A DNA stretch of 37,295 nucleotides from Pseudonocardiales bacterium (GTDB lineage Bacteria > Actinomycetota > Actinomycetes > Mycobacteriales > Pseudonocardiaceae). Shown here one piece after another: positions 8,496-16,112 of this stretch. The stretch lies in the NCBI GenBank assembly GCA_003244055.1, contig QHBZ01000207.1:1-37295 (forward strand). The letters are read 5' to 3'. Both the position numbers and the translations under genes were made by a program. Numbering within the stretch: the first letter of the stretch is position 1; each line of letters begins with the position of its first letter. The notes beneath the pieces are model-generated. The model was not told where the DNA came from and did not search any database. It worked only from the letters and a program-made list of their open reading frames with translations.

Positions 8496-8702
8496 GTCGC
8501 CCTTGAGGTCCTTGTGCTCGGAGGTCTGCCCATCGGTGAGCCTGTTGCGCACTATGGGCCATTCGTGATGAACACTCGGGCTGAGATCGAGCAGGCGATG
8601 AGGGATTTCCAGTCTGGCCGGTTCGGCAGCATCCCCGCACACGCACTGATGCCCCATGTGCCGGATCCCAACCCGGTTCGAGTGGAACACACTGGGATCT
8701 GA
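8496..8702 (+). pseudogene. pirin C-terminal remnant
   Basis: The frame reads the last part of a pirin-family cupin: [36 protein letters not shown] and a short tail to the stop at 8700-8702. This block is the conserved end of pirins, iron-binding bicupin proteins of which some act as quercetinases or transcription cofactors. The preceding roughly 230 residues, including the N-terminal cupin with its iron ligands, are absent; upstream bases in this frame do not look like pirin. A 5'-deleted relic is the simplest reading. Confidence 0.7.
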
Positions 8703-8704
8703 CG

Positions 8705-9118
8705 CTACTCGATCCGGTCGAGCGCCGGTTCCGGATGCTCGCCCAGGTACTCGAACCACGCCTTCTTAAGGCAGGGGTAACGCTTGGACGCCTCGACCAG
8801 GTTCATGAAGCTGATCACATTCGAGTCGAAACGACGCTGCAACTCGCCATCGGCAATGCGACCGGAACCATCGAAAGCACGGTGGGCCTGCGCGAGGGAG
8901 AACATGTCGGGGAAAACGCGGGCGCCGAGGTGCTCGAAGGGCACGCGCAAGGCCCACAGGCCCCGATTGCCGCCGACCATCGACGGAGACGCCGAGAGCA
9001 ACAGCCCGTGGCGCTCGTTGAACGGCTGCGGACGGAAGCGCGACACCCAGTCGATGGCGTTCTTGAGCACGCCAGGCATGGACGCGTTGTACTCAGGTGA
9101 GCAGACCACGAATTCAAT
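8705..9118 (-). pseudogene. NADPH-dependent FMN reductase, 5'-truncated
   Basis: The frame gives the C-terminal two thirds of a flavodoxin-like FMN reductase: SPEYNASMPGVLKNAIDWVS is the hallmark flavin-binding loop, followed by SPSMVGGNRGLWALR and a helical end. The N-terminal strand and the GSxRxxS phosphate loop that bind FMN are missing. The homology starts exactly where the GH13 gene ends (stop at 9114-9116), and the extra N-terminal residues in the open frame are just antiparallel reading of that gene. A deletion or insertion event joined the two. Residual expression by read-through is possible but would give an apo fragment. Confidence 0.75.
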
Positions 9119-10916
9119 CGTCCTGGGAGAGGATAAGCGTTGTATAGGGGCCGATACTGAGGTTTGCTGACCATGGCAACCCGTCTCGGGGCTGCGACCA
9201 GGTGGTGCAGTCAAGCGAGTGATGATCACCGAAGGTGTCGTCATAACCGGACCAGTCGCTGTTGAACCGCACCCGCCAGACCCCCGACCGAGGCAAACCG
9301 ATCACATAGCTGTCATAGGCGCGGTTGGCGAAGTTGAGCAGGACAACAGTGTCGTCTTGCTGTCCGCCGTCCTTCCACCGGTGGTAGGCGAGCACTTTGT
9401 CCACATCGTTGACGTGGTGCACTTGTACCCCCTCGCCCCGGAGCCCCCGGGTATGTCCTTCGAGGTCCCGCCGGAGGCGGATAAGGTCACGGTAGAGCGC
9501 TAGAATACCGGCGAATGTGTCCTTCTTGGCCCAGTCCACCGGCCGGGAGTCAGCAAACCACAGGTTCTCCAGGAACTCCTGGCCTTGAAACAGCATCGGA
9601 ATACCCGGCGCGGTGAACACCAGCGCTGCACCCAGAGTCGAGCGCTTCTTCGACCACCAGCTGTCGGCGTGCCCGGGATCGATCGCTTCCGGTACCCGCT
9701 CACCGCCGTTGGCATCGGCATCATGGGACTCGGTGAACACCACCCGGGCCAGCGGCTGACCGTCGTACCGACGAGTGACCGCTGCGGCCAAACCCGCCAT
9801 GCTGCGGGCCGCGTCATCCGGGGGGAGCAACGCCTGCCGGACCTGCACGACGAAATCCGGATCCCATTGAGCGGGAAAGCCCGCGCCGCCCTCCGCGGTG
9901 GGCTTGGTGACCCATTCGTTGTTTCGCATGTCCTCAGCGATGCGGATCTTCCAGGGCTGGGCGGTGGCCACGTCGTCGTTGACGGTCTGCAGCAGCCGCC
10001 ACCCCTCGGGGATGTCCTGGCCGGGATCGCTGCCGCCGGTGGCGTTGCGGATGGCGGCGGTGGCGTCCAGGCGCAGGCCGTCCAGCCGGTAGGTGCCCAA
10101 CCAGGACGCGGCGTTGTCTCGGAGATACTGGCGCACCTGCGGGCGGCCGTAATCGGGCCGCGAGCCCCAGCCGGTATCAGCACGCCAGTCCTGGTAGAAA
10201 TAGATCCCGCCCCCATTGTTTTCATACCAACCATCAAATCGCCACAAATCGTGATCGAGGTCCCCGGGGCCGAGGTGGTTGTATACCACATCGAGCAGCA
10301 CGGCTATTCCGAGCTCGTGCGCCGCGTGAACGAAGCCCTTGAGGGCATCCGGTCCCCCATAGGAGGCCTCGACCGCGAATGGCAGCGCCGGGTTATATCC
10401 CCAGGAGCGGTCCCCGGCGAACTCCGCCACCGGCAGTAGCTCGACCGCGGTGATACCCAGGTCACGCAGATAGGGCAATCTCGCGGCGGCGTCCACCAGA
10501 TTCCCGACCTGCCCATCCCCAGCGGGAGCGAAGGTCCCCACGTGGAGCTCGTAAATGACCAATTCGTCCCAAGACGGGGACCGGTAGTCATCTTCTGCCC
10601 AGATGAACGCGGCCTCGTCATAGACCAGTCCGTGGCCGGCCGAATTGGTCACATGCCGGGCATACGGATCAATCCTCAGCAATGACCGATTCTGCCAGGC
10701 GAGTGAATACAGGTAACCGTCCCCTGGTCCCACCTCGGACACATCCCCAGACCAGCAGCCACCCTCCTCGGCCACCAACGCCACGGCCTGACCGGCCGCC
10801 GCACCGCTGAGCAGCTGCACCGACACCTGGGAGGCGTTGGGCGCCCAGACCCGAAAGGTGGTACCGCCGTCGAAGGGGCACGCGCCCATGCCGGGACGCT
10901 GCGAGACTCCCGTCAT
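9114..10916 (-). CDS. GH13 alpha-amylase-family enzyme, branching-enzyme-like with CBM48
   Basis: A 600-residue protein. Residues about 8-100 form an early-set/CBM48 domain (FRVWAPNASQVSV), then a GH13 barrel with all four signatures: DVVYNH near 209-214, the nucleophile in GLRLDATAAIR near 284, the acid in RIAEDMR near 328, and ESHDADANG with the transition-state Asp near 399. The C terminus is an all-beta domain. This suggests an alpha-1,4-glucan branching or related trehalose/glycogen enzyme; malto-oligosyltrehalose trehalohydrolase is the main alternative. The ATG at 10916 follows GGGAGGTG, a strong ribosome site. No glg or tre genes adjoin it. Two palindromes 64-91 bases upstream may regulate it. 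Confidence 0.85.
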   Translation of the reverse strand: MTGVSQRPGMGACPFDGGTTFRVWAPNASQVSVQLLSGAAAGQAVALVAEEGGCWSGDVSEVGPGDGYLYSLAWQNRSLLRIDPYARHVTNSAGHGLVYDEAAFIWAEDDYRSPSWDELVIYELHVGTFAPAGDGQVGNLVDAAARLPYLRDLGITAVELLPVAEFAGDRSWGYNPALPFAVEASYGGPDALKGFVHAAHELGIAVLLDVVYNHLGPGDLDHDLWRFDGWYENNGGGIYFYQDWRADTGWGSRPDYGRPQVRQYLRDNAASWLGTYRLDGLRLDATAAIRNATGGSDPGQDIPEGWRLLQTVNDDVATAQPWKIRIAEDMRNNEWVTKPTAEGGAGFPAQWDPDFVVQVRQALLPPDDAARSMAGLAAAVTRRYDGQPLARVVFTESHDADANGGERVPEAIDPGHADSWWSKKRSTLGAALVFTAPGIPMLFQGQEFLENLWFADSRPVDWAKKDTFAGILALYRDLIRLRRDLEGHTRGLRGEGVQVHHVNDVDKVLAYHRWKDGGQQDDTVVLLNFANRAYDSYVIGLPRSGVWRVRFNSDWSGYDDTFGDHHSLDCTTWSQPRDGLPWSANLSIGPYTTLILSQDD

Positions 10917-10979
10917 CCCGCACCTCCCAGCCTCGGGTCCGGCCCTGTGGCCGGCCGCGCCAGGTCGGCGCCTAGACCA

Positions 10980-11007
10980 CAGTGTCACTGCGACCACAGT
11001 GTCACTG
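10980..11007. promoter_or_regulatory. tandem palindromic operator candidate upstream of the GH13 gene
   Basis: The 11-base palindrome CAGTGTCACTG occurs at 10980-10990 and again at 10997-11007, embedded in an exact 17-base tandem duplication (10975-10991, 10992-11008). The centre-to-centre distance is 17 bases. The block lies between the end of the kinase-like gene and the GH13 start, about 64 bases from the latter. Such spacing suits cooperative binding of a dimeric repressor, but the regulator is unknown. Confidence 0.6.
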
Positions 11008-11056
11008 CGACGTCGTGCCGTCACGTGTGCCGGTAGCGGCCTGGGAGAACCGGCCG

Positions 11057-11842
11057 TCACCTGGGAAAGAGGTTGGCGTCGGGTGGTTGGTATACGGTCA
11101 GGCTTCGGCGCAGCTTCGTGTACTCGATCTCGGCGTTGCCGGGTCCGATCTCGCCGTCCCAGGCCACCTCGCCAGCGCCGTCGGGCATGCTGATGTGCAG
11201 ATCGACGGGGTCGTCCTCGATGTAGAGGCGGCTGCGGCCCAGGCGCCCGGTGAGCATCGCCAGCGCCAACCGCAGCAGCGGCGCCGGGCCGTCCACCGTG
11301 ACCATCCGCAGGTCGAGGACGCCGTCATCGAGGCGTGGGCGCCAGCTGGGTGCGAATCCGTGCGGTTGGTACCGGCAGTTCCCGACGAACATCATCGCAA
11401 CGTCGCGCGCGTGACCGTCCACGACCAGTCGCACCGGCTTCTGTCGCCGCACGGCCACCAGCAACGCGATCGCCGCCGCCACCGGCTTGCCGACGCGCCC
11501 CTCCCAGCGTTCCCGGATGGCGACGAACGCGGGGTAGCTGCCCAGGCTCGAGGTGTTGAGGAACAGCCGCTCGCCGGCGAGGGCCACGTCGATCCGGATG
11601 GCTGTGCCGTGCCGGAGCGCGGCCAGCGCATCGGACACCCGGTCGATCCCGATGTCGGCGGCGAAGTGGTTGAAGGTGCCGCCGGGGAACACCAGCAGCG
11701 GCAGATCTGCGTCGATGGCGACCCGGGCGGCAGCGGCGACCGTGCCGTCCCCACCGCATACGGCGAGCACCTCAGCCCGTCCGGCCGCCTGGTGGAACGT
11801 GCGGTCCACGTCGGCGCCGATGGCGCGCCGCTTCCACTGCAC
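11057..11842 (-). CDS. diacylglycerol-kinase-like lipid kinase, N-terminally shortened
   Basis: A 261-residue DAGK catalytic protein: VCGGDGTVAAAARVAI carries the ATP-binding GGDGT, then PGGTFNHFAADIGI, LNTSSLGSYP and CRYQPHGFAPSWRPRLDDG. Such enzymes phosphorylate lipids at the membrane. GGDGT lies near residue 30, whereas family members usually have 50-60 residues before it with an NPxSG-type strand. Upstream the frame holds only GRSAGG before an in-frame TGA at about 11889, with no other start codon than GTG 11842. In many actinomycetes this domain is the C-terminal half of a PAP2-DAGK fusion, so this may be the surviving half. Activity is uncertain. Confidence 0.72.
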   Translation of the reverse strand: MQWKRRAIGADVDRTFHQAAGRAEVLAVCGGDGTVAAAARVAIDADLPLLVFPGGTFNHFAADIGIDRVSDALAALRHGTAIRIDVALAGERLFLNTSSLGSYPAFVAIRERWEGRVGKPVAAAIALLVAVRRQKPVRLVVDGHARDVAMMFVGNCRYQPHGFAPSWRPRLDDGVLDLRMVTVDGPAPLLRLALAMLTGRLGRSRLYIEDDPVDLHISMPDGAGEVAWDGEIGPGNAEIEYTKLRRSLTVYQPPDANLFPR

Positions 11843-11972
11843 CGCGGAGCCCCCGGCCGAGCGCCCCGGGCGTAGGGACCAGGTCAGGTGCCCGGACGCG
11901 ATCCGGTGTGGCCATAGGGCGATGGTATAGAGCCCCAGAGCGCCACCATGACACGCTTGGGAGACTGCGCGG

Positions 11973-12614
11973 GTGGATGTGACCAGCTTCTACGATGTCG
12001 TGCACCGTCGACGCGACGTCCGGGGCGAGTTCACCGGCGGTGTAGTACCTACCGATGTGCTGCACCGGATCCTCGGTGCCGCGCACACCGCGCCCAGCGT
12101 TGGGCTGTCCCAGCCCTGGGACTTCGTGCTCGTTCGCGACGTGGATACCCGCACCGCGTTCCGCGACCATGTCAAGGCTGAACGCGAGAACTTCGCAAGC
12201 CAGCTCGACGAGGAACAGGCCAGGACCTTCGCCCGGATCAAGGTCGAGGGGGTGCTGGAGTCCAGCCTGGGCGTCGTGGTCACCTACGACCCGCAACGCG
12301 GCGGCCCCGCGGTGCTCGGGCGCCACGCCATCGACGATGCCGGCCTGTACTCGGTGTGCCTGGCGATCGGAAACCTCTGGTTGGCCGCGACCGCCGAGGG
12401 GCTCGGTGTCGGCTGGGTCAGCTTCTACCGGGAACAGTTCCTCCGGGAACTGCTCGCCATCCCCACCCAGATCCGACCGGTGGCCTGGCTGTGCCTGGGC
12501 CCGGTCACCACGCTGCAGGCCACCCCTGACCTTGAGCGGCACGGCTGGCGGCACCGCACCCCACTGGCCCAGGTCGTGCACGAGGAACAGTTCGGGCGAC
12601 CACCACATCCCTGA
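11973..12614 (+). CDS. bluB: 5,6-dimethylbenzimidazole synthase BluB
   Basis: A 213-residue nitroreductase-fold flavoprotein with the BluB pattern: FYDVVHRRRDVRGEF, the lid-like AAHTAPSVGLSQPWDFVLVR, LAIGNLWLAATAEGLGVGW and a C-terminal HRTPLAQVVHEEQF. BluB cannibalises reduced FMN with oxygen to make the lower axial ligand of cobalamin. GTG at 11973 follows TTGGGAGA; GTG at 11979 is an equally good family start. It is divergent from the kinase-like gene. No other cobalamin genes are in the window and I see no cobalamin riboswitch in the short upstream gap. Confidence 0.87.
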   Translation: MDVTSFYDVVHRRRDVRGEFTGGVVPTDVLHRILGAAHTAPSVGLSQPWDFVLVRDVDTRTAFRDHVKAERENFASQLDEEQARTFARIKVEGVLESSLGVVVTYDPQRGGPAVLGRHAIDDAGLYSVCLAIGNLWLAATAEGLGVGWVSFYREQFLRELLAIPTQIRPVAWLCLGPVTTLQATPDLERHGWRHRTPLAQVVHEEQFGRPPHP

Positions 12615-13144
12615 CCGGTTCTCGTTCCGCTTCGAAGCGAGGACACCGATGCACTTTCCGTCCACGGCTTGCTGGATGCGCACCGTGCCCTTCTAACGCG
12701 TCTTCCCGGCCCCCGGCGCGACCGCTGCTCCGGTGGAACCGGCCCCGTCCCCACCGACCCCCTGCCCGCCACCACGACGAACACCGCAGGCTCCTCGACC
12801 GAGCCATACAAGCAGTCTTAACCAGTGGGGCGAGCCTCAGGTCGCCGAGCTGGGGGTCATCCTGATCGGCAATGCGGTGAATCTGACTTATCCGAGCCCC
12901 CGGAGCGCCACCCGACTCGTTCGTGATCGCTGATTGGAAGCCTGAGCCGCGCCCAGCGCGGGTGATTCTTCCGAAACGGCGATCACAGACGAGGCAGGCT
13001 GACGCAGCGACGAGTAGTCGTGATCGGCAGGGCGCCGCGCCGCAGTCCGGACCCCGAACCGACTGGCCGCGCCACCTCAAAGTAGCTGGTCAGACCCGCG
13101 CGACCGCCCGCCGGCTCTACGACGGCGGGCGGTCTGCACCGGGG
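12615..13144. other. 530-base stretch without a supported gene
   Basis: Open frames here are short or compositionally odd on both strands and none resembles a family I know. The right-hand end contains the hairpin at 13102-13134 that serves the antiporter gene. Otherwise I see nothing specific. Confidence 0.5.
13102..13134 (-). terminator. hairpin terminator after the antiporter operon
   Basis: Perfect 12-bp arms (GACCGCCCGCCG and its complement at 13123-13134) flank a nine-base loop, 11 bases beyond the antiporter stop codon. There is no U-tract, as is usual for high-GC actinomycete terminators. Confidence 0.7.
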
Positions 13145-14341
13145 TCAGTGCTCGCCGTCGGTCGCCGATGGGGCGGGGGGTGCTGATGCCCGGCGGGCGA
13201 GGCGGCGGGCGAGTGGGTCGGCGATGCGTGGGGCCAGCGGTCCGAGTACGGCCATGATCAGCACGTAGGCGGCCACGGTGGGGGCGAAGGCCGGTGTCAC
13301 GGAGGCGCCGACGAGGCCGGCGATGATGATGGAGAACTCGCCGCGGGCGACCAGCGCGGCGCCGGCCCGCAGCCGACCGGCGGGCCCGACTCCGGTGCGC
13401 CGGCCGGCAACCCAGCCGGTGAGCAGCTTGGTCGCGACGCCGACGACGGCGAGCGCGGCGGCGGGCAGCAGCTCCGAGGGCAGCGTAGCGGGGTCGGTGG
13501 TCAGGCCGAAGAAGACGAAGAACACCGCCGCGAAGATGTCGCGCAGCGGTCCAAGCAGGCCGCGGATGTGCTCGGCGACCTCGCCGGATAACGCGATCCC
13601 GAGCAGGAACGCGCCGACCGCAGCCGAGATGTGGGCGGCTTCGGCGGCGCCGGCAACCAGTAGCGCGAGCCCGAGCACCCGCAACAGCAGTACCTCGTCG
13701 GAGCGAGCGCCGACGAACCGGGTCACCGCGTCGCCCTTGCGCAGCGCGAGGGTGAGCACCACCGCAAGCGTGACGAGGGCGATGAGCACCGAGGACACCG
13801 CCGACGCCGGGGTGGAGGCGGCGACCAGCGCGGTGAGCACCGGCAGGTAAGCGGCCATCGCGAGGTCCTCGATCACCAGGACGCTGAGCACCGCCGGTGT
13901 CTCCCGGTTGCCGAGCCGGCCGAGATCGGTGAGGACCTTGGAGATGATCCCCGACGAGCTGATCGCGGTGACTCCGAACATCGCCAGCGCGGCTAGCGGT
14001 CCCCAGCCCAGCACGATCGCGAGCGCAGCGCCGGGCAGGCCGTTGAGCAGCAGGTCGAGCACGCCGACCGGGGCCTGCTGGCGCAAATTGGTGACCAGCT
14101 CGTCAGCGGTGTACTCCAGCCCGAGCACCAGCAGCAACAAGACGACCCCCACCTCGGAGCCGGTGGCGAAGAACCCCTCCGGTGCTTGCAGCGGCAGCAG
14201 GCCGCCGGTACCGAAGGCCAGCCCGGCCAGCATGTACAGGGGGATGGGAGACAGCCCGATGCGCCCCGCGAGCCGGCCGACCGCACCAAGGCCGAACAGC
14301 ACTGCACCCAGCTCGAGCAGCAGACGTGCGGTGTTGTTCAC
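13145..14341 (-). CDS. CPA2-family cation/proton antiporter (Kef-like membrane subunit)
   Basis: A 398-residue integral membrane protein with about twelve hydrophobic helices. It shows the Na/H exchanger core, including LLLVLGLEYTADEL and TAISSSGIISKVL discontinuous helices and the acidic VIEDLAMA motif that carries the ion. A charged C-terminal tail follows. CPA2 members swap K or Na for protons and are gated by RCK/TrkA domains; here the adjacent upstream gene supplies a TrkA-C piece 22 bases away, so the two should work together. It is the last gene of a leftward cluster that also encodes a sensor kinase and a response-regulator fusion. Confidence 0.88.
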   Translation of the reverse strand: MNNTARLLLELGAVLFGLGAVGRLAGRIGLSPIPLYMLAGLAFGTGGLLPLQAPEGFFATGSEVGVVLLLLVLGLEYTADELVTNLRQQAPVGVLDLLLNGLPGAALAIVLGWGPLAALAMFGVTAISSSGIISKVLTDLGRLGNRETPAVLSVLVIEDLAMAAYLPVLTALVAASTPASAVSSVLIALVTLAVVLTLALRKGDAVTRFVGARSDEVLLLRVLGLALLVAGAAEAAHISAAVGAFLLGIALSGEVAEHIRGLLGPLRDIFAAVFFVFFGLTTDPATLPSELLPAAALAVVGVATKLLTGWVAGRRTGVGPAGRLRAGAALVARGEFSIIIAGLVGASVTPAFAPTVAAYVLIMAVLGPLAPRIADPLARRLARRASAPPAPSATDGEH

Positions 14342-14363
14342 GCGGCCTGGTCAGCTTGGCCGG

Positions 14364-14606
14364 TCAGTCCGAGCCCAGCAGGGCGCTGACCGCATGCACC
14401 CCGTCCTCGGTGCCCACCACGATGACCCGATCACCGACCCGGAACCGGAAATCCGGAGTCGGCGAGGCGAACACCTCCTGCCCGCGCAGAACCGCCACCA
14501 CCGACGCGCCGGTGCGGATGGCGGTGTCGCCGAGGGTCCGGTCGGCGAAGGGGGAGCCGGGGGTGATGGGCAAGCCCTCGGTGGCCAGCCCCTCGACCCC
14601 CTTCAT
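14364..14606 (-). CDS. TrkA-C (RCK_C) domain regulator of the antiporter, short form
   Basis: Eighty residues covering a TrkA-C domain: PITPGSPFADRTLGDTAIRT, ASVVAVLRGQEVFASPTPDF and FRVGDRVIVVGTEDGV. Full-length KhtT-type antiporter regulators have a further N-terminal domain of roughly 70-80 residues ending in a helix before VEGLATEGLP; that part is absent. The upstream in-frame sequence lacks a start codon and family similarity, and no ribosome site precedes ATG 14606, so a truncation is likely. The remaining domain could still bind a nucleotide or ion and gate the antiporter. The 75-base gap to the kinase gene contains only a 20-codon mini-frame. Confidence 0.68.
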   Translation of the reverse strand: MKGVEGLATEGLPITPGSPFADRTLGDTAIRTGASVVAVLRGQEVFASPTPDFRFRVGDRVIVVGTEDGVHAVSALLGSD

Positions 14607-14681
14607 CCGGTTACGCCCCAGGCTAGGCGTCTGCGGCGGCCGCCTCGGGTTCAGTGAGCGAGTCCGTCGAGTCGATCGCGT

Positions 14682-16112
14682 TCATGTCCGCGGCTCGTGA
14701 AGCGGTAGGCGGACCTGGAAGCGGGTGTCTCCGGGCTCGGAGCGCACCCGCAGGTCGCCGTGGTGGCGGTTGACCACGATGCGCCAGCTCACGTCGAGCC
14801 CGAGGCCGGTGCCCGAACCGACCGGCTTGGTGGTGAAGAACGGTTCGAAGATGCGCTCGCGGTCGCCCGGAGCGATGCCGGGCCCGGTGTCGGTGATCTC
14901 GACGAGGGCGTGGCCGTCCTCGAGGGCGGTGCGCACGGTCAGCGTGCCGTGGCCGGCCATGGCGTCGGCGGCGTTGTCGATGAGGTTGGTCCAGACCTGG
15001 TTGAGCTCGGCGGGGTAGGCCGGTACGGGGGGCAGGGCGCGGTCGTAGTCCTTGACGACCTTGATGCCGCCACCGAGTTTGCGGGCCAGCATCACCAGGG
15101 TGGCGTCAAGGCCCTCGTGCAGGTCGATCCACTGGTGCGGCGCACGGTCGAGCTGGGAATACTGCTTGGCCGCGTCGACCAGAGCGGAGATCCGTGCGGT
15201 GGCGTCGATGATCTCGCGGAGCAGATTCTCGGTCTCCACGGTGTAGGCCAGCCACCGCAGCGCGCCGTCGAGCAGCTCGACCGGCACGGTCTGGGCGACC
15301 TCGTGCAGGTCGGGCAGGCGCAAGCCGCCGGCGACGAAGACCGCGGCCAGATCCCAACTCTGCCCGACGCCCTGCTCGTCGAGCCAGTCGGCGAGCTCAT
15401 CCTCGAGGTCACCGGTTTGCACGGCCGTCAGCGGCGGGGCGGTCCGCGCACAGCCGACGAACCGCTCCTGGACGGCGGTCAGCGCCCGGAGCTGCGCGCG
15501 GTTGAAATCGCCCTCGGCCAGCAGGGCGAGCTTGTGCCGCATCCCTGCCACCCGGTCGCGCAGCGCGTCGGCGGCCCGCATGGCCGCGGCGGCGGGATTG
15601 TTGAGCTCGTGAGTGAGCCCCGCGGTGAGCTTGCCGAGGGCGAGCAGCCGCTCGCGTTGCCCTACCAGGGCGTTGGAGCTGCTGATCCCGACGAACATGC
15701 CCTGGAGCAGGTGCACGGCCATCGGGAACCAGCGTCGGAACACCTCGGTGAACTCGCGGGTGGGCAGCGCGAGCGACTGGCACGTGGTGAGCGCCCGTAC
15801 GGTCGTCGAGTACGTCTGGTCGACCTGGTCGCCAAGGTAGAACTGGGTCGCGCCGAAGTAGACGCCACGCTGGTCCGTGCGGAGGATCTCGACCCGGTCC
15901 TCGCCGACCCGCTTGGTCATCACCAGGGAGCCGGATAGCAGCACATAGAAATACTGGGCCGGCTCGCCCTCGGTGACGGCCACCGACTCAGCGTCGACGT
16001 CGACCAGGTCCGCGTGCCGGCGTACCCAGTCGAGCTGGTCGTCGCTCAGGTCGGCGAACAGGAACAGTGCCCGCAGGTCGTCGCGGGACCAGCCCTGATC
16101 GAGCCGGCTCAT
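14682..16112 (-). CDS. sensor histidine kinase with N-terminal cyclic-nucleotide-binding domain
   Basis: The protein has 476 residues. Residues about 15-130 form a cNMP-binding beta-roll (FLFADLSDDQLDWV, VAVTEGEPAQYFYVLLSGSL). A HisKA region follows with LTAGLTHELNNPAAAA, phospho-acceptor His near 168. The HATPase domain has QVWTNLIDNAADAM, DTGPGIAPG and GTGLGLDVS. There is no membrane segment, so it is a soluble sensor. The ATG at 16112 overlaps the stop of the upstream response-regulator fusion (ATGA), so the two are translated together. The pair forms a two-component system; the ligand may be cAMP or cGMP, or the roll may be degenerate and only a protein module. The much longer open frame to 16490 is antisense noise. 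Confidence 0.88.
   Translation of the reverse strand: MSRLDQGWSRDDLRALFLFADLSDDQLDWVRRHADLVDVDAESVAVTEGEPAQYFYVLLSGSLVMTKRVGEDRVEILRTDQRGVYFGATQFYLGDQVDQTYSTTVRALTTCQSLALPTREFTEVFRRWFPMAVHLLQGMFVGISSSNALVGQRERLLALGKLTAGLTHELNNPAAAAMRAADALRDRVAGMRHKLALLAEGDFNRAQLRALTAVQERFVGCARTAPPLTAVQTGDLEDELADWLDEQGVGQSWDLAAVFVAGGLRLPDLHEVAQTVPVELLDGALRWLAYTVETENLLREIIDATARISALVDAAKQYSQLDRAPHQWIDLHEGLDATLVMLARKLGGGIKVVKDYDRALPPVPAYPAELNQVWTNLIDNAADAMAGHGTLTVRTALEDGHALVEITDTGPGIAPGDRERIFEPFFTTKPVGSGTGLGLDVSWRIVVNRHHGDLRVRSEPGDTRFQVRLPLHEPRT

Noticed and set aside
11906-11972. Cobalamin riboswitch upstream of bluB
   Set aside because: The gap is too short and lacks the conserved B12-box sequence and fold.
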